Shown in pieces: positions 49,901-59,777 of a stretch of DNA of 64,000 nucleotides. Below the pieces are notes generated by a model that was given only the letters and a program-made list of their open reading frames with translations, searched no databases and was not told the DNA's origin. The number at the start of each line of letters is the position of its first letter. Position 1 is the first letter of the stretch. Both the position numbers and the translations under genes were made by a program. This DNA is from Sarcocystis neurona (lineage: Eukaryota; Apicomplexa; Conoidasida; Eucoccidiorida; Sarcocystidae). Location of the stretch: contig KL647292.1 in assembly GCA_000727475.1 (NCBI GenBank), forward strand, positions 1,191,424-1,255,423, written 5' to 3'.

Positions 49901-52900
49901 CCGCTCTATGAAACTGAGGAGCTCAACGCTATTAAGACTGCTATTAGCACTGCTCGTGCGTCCCACTTCCCACACTACTGCGGTTACATATTCTACTACT
50001 AATGCTGTTGATACTTCTACTCGTATCGCTACCACTACTTCTCCCATCACGACTACCACCCCGAACACCTTTCCTACTACGTCACTTATGTTTCCTAGTA
50101 CTACTACTGCTCTTAAAATACTTCACAGTTCCATTTTTACCCGGATCCCGTCAGTGATTTCTTCTCAGGCTCTCACCTCCGAATATATATATATATACAC
50201 ACGGCGTACCAGGTTGTACCTAAGGGTTCCCAAATGGTGGTGGCCGTCTGGTTCTGTCACCATGCTCAAACCGTTTCACTCTTCATTCAGGATGGGAAGG
50301 CTACGTAAAAGCACCCCGCTCGGGTGATTTTACTTTTATTGTGGGTGAGCTCTCTTGTTTTCATTCTTTCTAGATTTCACAATGTGTTTGGACACAAAAG
50401 CACAAAAAAGGAGAAGAGTTCGTCATACACGTATATGGGGGGGGGGGGGGGGAGACTCTTCACGAGACAGCGTAAAGCAAATCTGTGAAAAAGGTAACTG
50501 TACACATGCACTGCGAGTAAACTGTGCGTCCGCATATCGGCGAAGGACATTTTCACCAAGCATGTACGAAGGCGAAATTTTACAGTAAAAGCAGCACAGG
50601 CATTAGTGGGCCTGCATCCTCGAGACGCAAGGCAGTCAACTCAACATGTTGTGAACGATACGTGGCACGGAAAGTGACTATCTTCTTCGGGCTTCCTGCC
50701 ACTCACCAAACGTTGCGCGCGTGTTTGCCGCGCGGCAGCAGCAGCGAGAAAACCACTCGTCAGTACAAAGTGCGGACACGGCGTAGAGAGTCGCACAGGG
50801 TGCGGTTACACGCCGTATGTTTCCTGTACATTGTTGCAGCTGTGTGTCTTATGTACAGATTACATAGGAGGAGTAGTGTTCTCCGTTTAACATTCTCCTT
50901 GTACACGTAGATGTCATGGGCCGCAGTTACGCTGTCCCACGTGCATTCTGTCGTAACTTCGTTTTCCAGTGACCCTCCCGGCGTCTCGGACAATAACCAT
51001 CTTTGGTTGGGTCTTTCTCGCTTCACTTTGGTAGCGAACTGTATGTGTGCGAAGTGCCTTGATAGTCTGTACTATTAGAAAGGGACACGTCCCACGGCTG
51101 AGGTGTTGCTTGCAGAGACGGACAGCGGAGTGCGGTTGTTCTTGAATGAACAGCCCCTAATCGTGTACGGCATGCCAGCAGCCACGAATGCAGATGCAGT
51201 GGGGAACAACAGTGTGCCGCTCGCTGCGGTTCCTCCGACCGCTGGGCGCAGGAAAATAAAGTCACAGCCCGTGGAACTCTTTGGTGGCGACAAATACAAA
51301 ATACGTGTCGAATTCGTGCATACGAGTCACTTCAAATACGAAAACTCCGACGTTTCCTACATCAAGTACGCGACTCTGAATGAGATTGGTATGCTGATTC
51401 CCAGAAAGCAGACGCGCAGGACAAACATGCGTACATGAAACGACGGAGCACTGGTCACACATTTCCGCAGGCGGTGTGTACACATGCAGAGTTCTTCTCC
51501 TTGTTTCCGAGGTATACGAATACATGCATGTGAAGCAGGCTTCCATAGATTCATATACAAAAGAGAGCGTACACAATTGTCTACTTACGTGGATAAGATG
51601 CTGAAGCAGCGCTGTCGAATTTTACCTCACGTGACTTATGCAGATTGCTTTGGAAGTCTGCTAGCACCAGAGAGGAGGTAATACCGCGCCAGTACTACTT
51701 TACCTCCAATTTGAGTCCTCCGCTGAAAATCTCCAGGCAAGCCTTTCACGCGTTTTTCTGTGTTGTTTGCCACGCTAACCCCCGCAGTTCTCCTGCACTC
51801 TTTTCCTTCCTCTTCTCCTCTTGAGCGTAGCTTTCGTGTTTGGTGCCCCTCCAAAGGCATAATGTGCGGCGCGTGGCAGCCTGGATCCTCACCACTTCGA
51901 AGTATCCCTGCTACTGGACGGAGAAAAAGCTTTCGCCGACACTGACAGCTTCACAATTGGCGACGTCCCACAGCAGTTTAAAGGCTTGAGGCTTATTCGC
52001 GGCGCTGCAGAACCAGATATTGACTCCTTCAGTTTTTCGGTCAATTTGCCGGCCATCGCTTACGTTGCGTTTCCCACGGATAAGCCATTTCCGCTGGCAG
52101 TTGACGCAGATGAGCAGCGGAAGAGCCCCAACGCTTCTGCCTGGACTTCACGCGAGGTTGCAGATGTCTCTCTCTCCTTAAATCACCACTTGGGTCCGGT
52201 GGCTACAAGCACGACGCTGCAACTTAGAGATATCGTCGTTTGGGAAAAAACGGGCGGGACTTTTAGGTTCAAAGTAGTGGAGAAAGGAGTTCCTTTTTTG
52301 ATCTTTCTCAAAAAACTCCAGTCCGCCGACTCATCATGTGGTGAGCCTCCGTTAGCGATGAGATAAAATACCTAGGGTGGATGGACGCAGTATATAGTAG
52401 GTACAGTTGTGTTCCCTTTCGCTATGTATGTACGCGTATACGCATGTGTATTATGTAGTTCCTGGAAAAATACCTCCCACATCAATACATCCTACTATGT
52501 TCGTGTACTCCTCCGTATACTTTGCAAGAATTTGCTGGTCTACTTTTGAGGGTGCCTCCGTGTTGTCACCACTTCTCTGGAACGCTGTTTTCTGTCTTGT
52601 GGAAAGAGCTCTACAACAGGATGGTCCTCTCTGGGTGTACGCACATTTGTTGCTTGTCTAGTTCTCGTGAAGGTACAAAAAAGCTTTCCTGTGATGTAGG
52701 GTGGCGGCCGTGTGTAGTCTCTGTCCCACAGTACACTGGTTGAATTGTTTTTTGCGTACGTTCTGCGTTACAGGACACTATGCATTCTTTGATACCCATC
52801 TATCTCTCCCCCCTGAGGAGCATCCCAATACGAGAGAAATACGTGTGCAGAAAGGGGAGTGAAAGATATGTTAAATTATGTGTTTATACACAGCACCTGC

Positions 52901-55900
52901 GCACAGTAAACAGAAATGACAGACCAGGGTGAAGTCAGTAGAGAGATAGGAAGGCCTGCTGGTGTGGAGCAGAATTGCCGGTACCGCTGTTGCCTCTCTC
53001 GGTGTATATCCCTATAGCTCGCGGGGCAATATCTTGCCACTGTTCAGACAAGTATACACTCGTAAGTGTATACTTGTCTGAGCTCACCAAGTTCATGAGA
53101 AAGAATGGCCAGCACTGAATCCCTTATTTTCTCAGGAGGCGTGGAAGAGATAGTGTCGCTTGTTGGCGGTCCCGAATTTGCTGACTGCGAAGTTTCTTCG
53201 CAGCAAGCCGAACAGTTTGGATGTCGCGCTGCTTTAAGTGGAAAACATATCGACGAGAAGAACGGCACCTGGAGGACTGCTACAGGGAACGGTAGAAAAT
53301 ATACCGCTTCCCCATTGTTTATCATTTGACGGAACGCTGCTACAAAAACAGGCGTGGGAGAATATTTAGCCGTTAAATTTCAACGACCCGTGCAAATGTA
53401 AACTTCCCTTCTTCCTTATCTCTTGTTTTTCTAGCGAGCAGCACAAAGGAAAACGTACAGAATCATCGAATTATGAAAAGTGCAAAACTTAGCTTTAAAA
53501 ACTAACACATGCAACTTTGTAAACGTTCACCTGGTCCACATTTTGAAATTTTTTGCGTTTGCAGATCTCAGATGCGCTTCAAACCACGTAGTGATCCAGC
53601 TACCTGGCCTTCGGAGATCACACTGTCATTCTCAGGTATGCATATTGGAATCCCCTCCCCTCCAAACACAGAACGAATGCTCTCCCTGGAAGCTGGAATA
53701 GTATAGCACTGCGTTATCGTGCTTTACAATAACAGTAACGGACGACGAACAGAGCGAAAGCTTCGGCATTCTTCACACCGACAACATGGAGAGCCACGCA
53801 TATTCGCTTGAACGCCCAGTCATCACCAGCTACGTGAGTTGTTGCCGCACACACAACACTTATTCGCAATATTTGAACAAGCGGCAGAACGGCATCAGCG
53901 CGTAATTGATTGCATCGTCTGACGCACTGGCTGAGCCCCCTTCACCTGTTGTTGGAATTTGTCGCTACTACGACATTTCAGTAAATACATATACGTATAT
54001 GTATGCATATGAACATCTGCTCCCGCAGATGGGGGGGCAGATATTCATCGTCTCTTCCATGATGGTGGTATCGTTGCCATTCGTACGTGGCTTGTTAAAA
54101 GTATTTCCTTTCGGAAGCTGCTTCTTCGTGCGTCTTTTATCTTCCGTTTTGTGTCTGTGCAGGTGAAGGCGACTATTTCGGAAATGTACGTAAACGGCGA
54201 GGATTCAGGTGGATCTTTCGAGTTTTGGGGTACCCCCTGCAGCCTTCCCGAAAACGAAGAGGAGGGTGCATTACCTTCCGTTGAAGTCATGGAAGTCAAA
54301 GTGAGCACCGTAACCACTTACTGCGTTTTACCTGTATTCTTTTGCATCTGCGTGTTAAGTCCGTTGCTTTTCTTTCCTATATCCTGTGGAATTTCCGTTT
54401 TCATCTTATTGATGAGCTGCGCTCTCTGTAAACATCCTTCTTAATCTTGCGCGGATTCTGCAGAGTTGTGGAGTCTCAATCATGGAGATTCCGAGTCTTT
54501 TTCCACTGGAGGAAGGGAAACAATTTTTCCTCAAGTGTCCGCAACACTGCGATTCTTCCTCTTCTTTTGCTGAGCTAAGTTTTGTTTACGGGACGAAAAC
54601 GTACGCCCCAGAGTCGAGCCTCTGCGGGGCTGCGACCCACTCTGGCGCTTGCTCGGACGCAGCTGCGTGTTGTGCCCTTGTCACCATCGGAGGCTCCAGA
54701 AGGTCCTTTTACTCTTCTACTTCTCTTCCCTATCGTCCTACTCCTGCCTCTTCCTCTCCTGCAGCTCCGTCCGCGACTTCGGCTCCTTCTGCCTCCTCAT
54801 CACACCCATCTCCATCTTCTTCTGCAGTTGCTACAGCTCCTTCTCCTTCATCGTCTTCTACGTCGGATTCTTCTTCATCCTCTGGCTCTTCGTTGCCTGC
54901 CGCTTCTGCCGAGCGGTCGCAGATCCAGTCCTTTGCGCACGGGTTTAGTCCCGTGTCACTTACTTTCTCAAGTTCTCCATATGCGTGCGGTCCCTCACAA
55001 CCTGCTTCGGTGGCTACAACACATGTCAAACTGAAAATAACGTTTGGATCGGGGACGATTTCGTTCCCTCCAGTCGGCGTTTCCAGCCTTTCTGAAGTAT
55101 GCTCTCGAATCTTGACCTGCGGAGGGAAGTAAAAATTCGTGTATATTTTGCAACGGATGTGTTTTTGACACAGTGGATGCGGGACGAAGGACAAATCAAG
55201 CAGCTTCGCACAAACAGCAACGGAGAAAACGCTATATTCGGTAAAGGGTGTTACCACGCTCATTGACGCAACCGTGCGCATATGCTCAGGTATTCCTCTA
55301 TCTTTATTCGCACGTGTACGTATACACATTTATGTGTATATATATGGAGAATTGTACGGTACTTTGATTGAGCGCTTTCGGTTCGAAAGTGGTTTGTGCA
55401 TGTGTCTTTAAAAGGGGGGCTACGCCTTTTCATAGAATATCAAGTAGCGTATGCTCTGTTCGAACCTGCGTTTGATGCTCTGTGTTTCTCTCCAGGTTGG
55501 CTGCGGCCTGCTCACCCCGTCAACTGCCCCGTATCTGCTTCTCCGAATCCGCTTAATCAGGGAGGCATTTCTTTTTCTGGTGACGCGGGTGAAGCTGCGT
55601 GCATCCGCAAAAGGCATGGAGTGAACGAAGACGAGGTACGTGCAGTCGCGCGCTATTAGGTGACTTCTTCCAGAACAGTGGGATTTGCGCAAGACTGTGT
55701 GAGCTGTCGAGGACAAACAAGTGCACCCTAAAGTAGAGTTGATTACCCGGTTCAGCAAAATGACACGTTGCTTCTAACACCAGTAGAAATGAATTTTATT
55801 CAGTTTGCAACAAGATGGGTTTTGTGGGATAGTGCATTTTTGTATGCGCATACGTGCATGTACGAACCTGTATGTATTCGTACATTACTTGCGTCTTTTA

Positions 55901-56926
55901 AATACGTGTGATATCTTCGGTTCGTGACCTATCTACACGTGCGTGTGGACTAGGACCCTGTGCACGTCCTTCACGAAGAGGGATCGCTATAAAATCCCGC
56001 TACGCGTACATGTGTACGTATGGCATGAATAAAATGCCTTGTTTCTGCATGCTCCCGGACACTTGGACTTTGCATATGTGGACACCGACGGTGTTTGCAC
56101 AGCGTACGAAATCTCAAACGTGCATTATTACGTACAGTGAGATATGATGATAGAAGGACATGTACATTCTCAGAAATCTCCGAGCATATTTCTTTTGCAT
56201 AGCGTAGGCAATCGCAAATGTACATTATTACGTATACTTAGATATGATTATAGGAGCACACGCACTTTCTCAGAAATCTCCAGAATTATTTCTGCCTTTC
56301 ATATGCGTTCCTCAGGAGTCCTGCCGAGAGAATTTCTGGTCGGTATCCGTCCCGGAAAATGGATTATACCAGTTAACCGTCCACTTGGGGAATCCCTGCG
56401 AGCCGGAGAGTGGAACACGCACGTACTTTCTACAAGCCAATGGCGTCCCCATAGTGGAGGCATTAACTCTGGAAAAAGCTCAGTTCTTTGTTGTAAGTTT
56501 CCTTTACACTTTTTACAACGGTGGGCTATAGCAGCAGAGCATCATCTGCAAGTCGGTGACTCATGTCAAGGCGGAGGCACTTCAAGCACGTGTGATCGAT
56601 AGGGTAGTGTCTATCTCCACACTGCAAGACACCTCTAGAGGATGATCTCTAATATTTAAGTGAACCTCCATGCGACTCAAACGCAGAAGTAGATACACAC
56701 AAATGCACGCACTTGAGGACGTATTTAGGTATGCAAATAATACTTGCTGTGTTCATCGAGCCACTGCTTCCGGTCGGTGAATCCTTGACTGCAGGCAACG
56801 CATCACGTGGAGGTCACGGACAAAATAATTCTACTTTCTGCGCTCTGCGACGCCACGGGGAATGCAGAAAAACTGTGTACAGATGCCCGCACTACTATCA
56901 TGAATGTAATAGTGGAAAGGCTCTAG
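46967..56926 (+). CDS. FNPA-like: secreted FN2/PA14/LCCL/discoidin-like protein (FNPA/CCp5 type)
   Basis: Member of the apicomplexan LCCL (CCp) family, secreted multi-domain proteins of sexual stages in Plasmodium. Twenty phase-consistent exons: 46967-47189, 47268-47357, 47539-47600, 47848-47897, 48006-48242, 48951-49111, 50291-50344, 51116-51365, 51644-51736, 51880-52340, 53136-53291, 53352-53397, 53565-53635, 53736-53833, 54163-54300, 54464-55128, 55174-55289, 55496-55635, 56316-56492, 56795-56926; about 1139 aa. Order: signal peptide (VLTFAVVVFWFTTF); FN2 (TDCTTAKAPDGTQG, EWCYVEVQLF, DWGFCLPPVDY); coiled coil (about 110-220); PA14 (GLYYSNAVFAGPPRLTRIDR, RWEGYVKAPRSGDFTFIV, ETDSGVRLFLNEQPLIV); a linker module; discoidin-like segment; LCCL (FFLKCPQHC, VYGTKTYAPESSLCGAATHS); Cys-rich discoidin-like C-terminus. 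No membrane anchor seen. The intron after 51736 starts with GC. Confidence 0.93.
48528..48860. repeat. (CT)n-(CA)n and ACAT/ATAC microsatellite
   Basis: A CTCTCTCTCTC run passes into ACACACACACA, then a long ACATACATAC/ACACACATGCATCC array with (TA)n at 48811-48845. It lies in the FNPA-like intron between 48242 and 48951. Long Tyr/Ile/His or Cys/Val frames here are repeat artefacts. Confidence 0.85.
49355..49465. repeat. ACT/ACC trinucleotide repeat
   Basis: An imperfect ACT/ACC run (ACTACTACTGTCACCACTAC and onward) in the FNPA-like intron between 49111 and 50291; a second ACT-rich block lies at about 49930-50115. Not coding in the gene model. Confidence 0.75.
50437..50452. repeat. poly-G homopolymer, about 16 G
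   Basis: An uninterrupted G run after ATATG in the FNPA-like intron between 50344 and 51116. The exact length may be unreliable in sequencing data. Confidence 0.8.
53045..53080. repeat. perfect 16-bp inverted repeat with a 4-base loop
   Basis: CAGACAAGTATACACT, CGTA, then the exact reverse complement. It is intronic, 56 bp upstream of the FNPA-like exon at 53136. As RNA it would form a strong hairpin near the branch-point region. Confidence 0.85.
56101..56300. repeat. 100-bp tandem duplication in an FNPA-like intron
   Basis: Two copies, from 56101 and 56201 (AGCGTASGNAATC...), sharing CATTATTACGTA, TAGATATGATNATAG and TTCTCAGAAATCTCC. They sit directly before the exon at 56316, so the repeat ends near the branch-point and acceptor region. 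Confidence 0.7.
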
Positions 56927-58198
56927 CAGGCAGTAGGGAATGTCAGACGCTCCGTTACACAGAAATTACGTATCCATGTATGTATGTTTACGTAGGAGCT
57001 TACAGAAGTCCAGCAGGTGTCTACCTGAGTGTATAGGTATACGAAGGCACGTTAGCCTCGATCCTTTTTCCCTCGCGTACGCAGGGTTACATATACGTAT
57101 GCCTGTATTTATTTACACATGTGGATATAGAATTTCTGTATGTATCACACACACACATACTCGAAGCTGTATTCGTCGACAAAATGAAGTGCTCTCTTTT
57201 TCTCCTTGTACTGTGGGCGGAGCGTATTAAGCGCTCGCATGCATGAGCTGCCTGTAGAGAATTGGCGTATGCACGCGCGCATTGCGAAACCTGATGAACT
57301 TTCGACAAACATGTCACGAATGCATTTCCAAGTGTGCTCGCATGCGACCAAGCGTGCGCGTTCCCCGTATGCATTGACAGGGGATACGGATCTGCATGGT
57401 GGCGCGCAAACACGCACGTACACAACAAGTCGGTTAGATACTCACGCGGTCGCTAGCTGTGAATTGTGAAGCGTGGCGAAGTTTGCAGCTTCCCAGGATT
57501 CCTGGAAGTGCGTACCTACTGTTCAACTGACGCAAAAAAGAGAATATCCTTCGTACGTTGTGGACAGGCAGTGATTTACGTACTCACATTCTCCACGTGC
57601 GGCTGTAGGCACGCTGACATGACGTCGGTGCCAGAACTACCATATCTGTTCGTTTCATGATGCAGATATGGATACCTCGCAGATATGCTACACACACGTA
57701 TCCACAGTCTGGACTCCGTGGTATCCATCAATAATACGTGTGTGTATCGGCGTCTCTGCCGCCTCTGCTGTTTTACTTTACCTGGCTACACACAAACATG
57801 AACACAGACATATATATATATTTATGTATAATAAGTCTTCCTGTGCGAGTGTGGAGCGCAGGAGATAGCTCGTATCTCTGATGCACGGACAGGCATATGG
57901 AGTCATACCTCATACCTTCACCGTATGTGCACAGGCGAAAGAGCAGTCCAAATAAACTCTCACCAGCACTGGAAGAGTGGCAGCTCACAGTCTCTTCGTT
58001 GAGGTGACGCTATGCTGTTGAAGACATACAGGCAGATATGATATAATTGCATGTGGCGAAGCACAGGTACACGGAGATTTATTATATTGTGATCCAATAA
58101 CCGCAACATTCACTATACTCTTCTGTCTTCCTGCTCTCTTCCTCTACGTCCACACGCATATAAGCGTGCGTCTGACGTCAACTTTGGACCACGTTAGT

Positions 58199-58723
58199 TT
58201 AGGCAGAGCACCTGTTTTGTCTAGACACATCATGGCGCAGCAAAACTCTAACTCCAGGGGCACTGTTGAATGACAACAGTGCGAACGTATATCCGTGGAA
58301 CTCAACACATCGAGCTTCTTCAGTAAACATTCCATTGAGCGCTACGCAGAGGAAAGGCGGGCTATCTCTGCCGAAGTTCACGCGCACCACAGAACTGTAT
58401 CGCAAAAGCATAATGCACTAAGACGCGTGGGTGTATGACAAACATATTTATATATGTGAACGTGGAACAATCTCCCAGGTGCACACGTATAAGTTTATAT
58501 GGCTATACGCGGAGGTTATGTACGCACTTGCACAATACGTGTATTCGTGCAAGTACACACAGATGCATGGAAGTCTAGAAGCGAGACATGCTAATGCACT
58601 CTTGTGCACCTTCCATGTTTCACATGTGCAGCGCACCCTCTTATTCGAAAGGTAGTTGCACGCAAGCAGGTGTTGTACAATGTCGCCAGGAGGTCCAACG
58701 GAAGAGACTGCCGTAGTTCTAAA
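58199..58723 (-). CDS. 3' end of an unrecognised gene (two exons)
   Basis: Exons 58723-58610 (one base plus 37 codons and two bases, acceptor after TTCTCGTTGCAG, donor GTGCAC) and 58394-58199 (65 codons, TAA) join in phase. They read LELRQSLPLDLLATLYNTCL, ATTFRIRGCAAHVKHG, then VVRVNFGRDSPPFLCVALNG, EEARCVEFHGYTFALLSFNS and VRVLLRHDVSRQN. The second exon looks like a beta-rich domain. I do not recognise the family. A possible further exon near 59013-58945 did not close in phase. Convergent with the FNPA-like gene. Confidence 0.55.
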
Positions 58724-59777
58724 CTGCAACGAGAAGGCCTAGATTCGAATGCAGGACTATTACGTATCGACTTGGAGAATAACCAGCACAGATCGACCCA
58801 CGTTCTTTGAATTTTTCGTCAATTTTATTCGTAGTATGCCCCCGTCTTTCTGAAAACGCAGGTACACCTATAATTCACGTCCACGTACGTCTACTGTATC
58901 TGCAGAAGATAAACAGAACACTCGTGCCCACGGCTTACAGGTTTGTAAACAGTGCCTGTTTATGAGGTGCGCAAAAGCCTTTCCTTGTTTGTCAGGCGTC
59001 TCACTGCAGCTGCGAGGAGGTAAACTCTACGTACATGTATATTTCCACATGTGCAAACATAACATGATTTTTTCCTTCGTGTTGTTCGCAGAGAACAGCT
59101 GCAGCAGAAAAGTCGTTGCGAGCCCACTTCCCGCTCCCCTCGTGGCTTTAATAGTAGCCCATCCGCGCGTCGCTCTTCACCTTTCAACAAGGGCAAAGAG
59201 CAACGCGTTACCGTTTCTAACAACTACGCTTGTACACAAGAAACGACGTACAATATCTCCTTTCCGGATGGTACAAATTAGATTTCGTTACAGGAAATGC
59301 ACGGTTGCTTGTGTTCCTATGCATATCCACAATGACTGTGAGAATAAAACTACAAACGCCACAAAGGCGTCAAAGACTACTTCACACACTCGCACGCTTT
59401 ATATATATACATATATACATACACAAATGCCTTTAGATATATACATATATACTTATACACATCCACACATACATACGCACATTCTCCTGTACGTGGCTGC
59501 CGAGCCGTAACCACATATGCGTGCACACTTATTCACGTCCACACAGATACACGTGTACGTACTGCCGACGCGTGACTTTGAATGCACACACACTTATCCA
59601 TGTATGCTGATCAATGTGGAGAAGCGTAGTAAACAAAATCAGTGTGAAAACGTATTGGGAGGAAATAGTGGTAAACAGTAGAGACAGATGACAGAAGTAA
59701 GGCGAGCAAAGAACACGTGTCTTTGAGACGGGCGGAAATGCTTTGAGTTCTGCTGAGCGGTAAGCGGGGGGAAACTT

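Noticed and set aside
50213..50304. Exon-like frame VVPKGSQMVVAVWFCHHAQT
   Set aside because: Its phase cannot join the PA14 exons. The overlapping exon 50291-50344 in another frame gives the exact PA14 motif RWEGYVKAPRSG and closes in phase on both sides.
54582..55034. A 150-codon Leu/Arg/Pro-rich frame and a 199-codon acidic minus-strand frame over the Ser-rich segment
   Set aside because: Both are alternative readings of the TCT/TCC repeat inside the LCCL exon.
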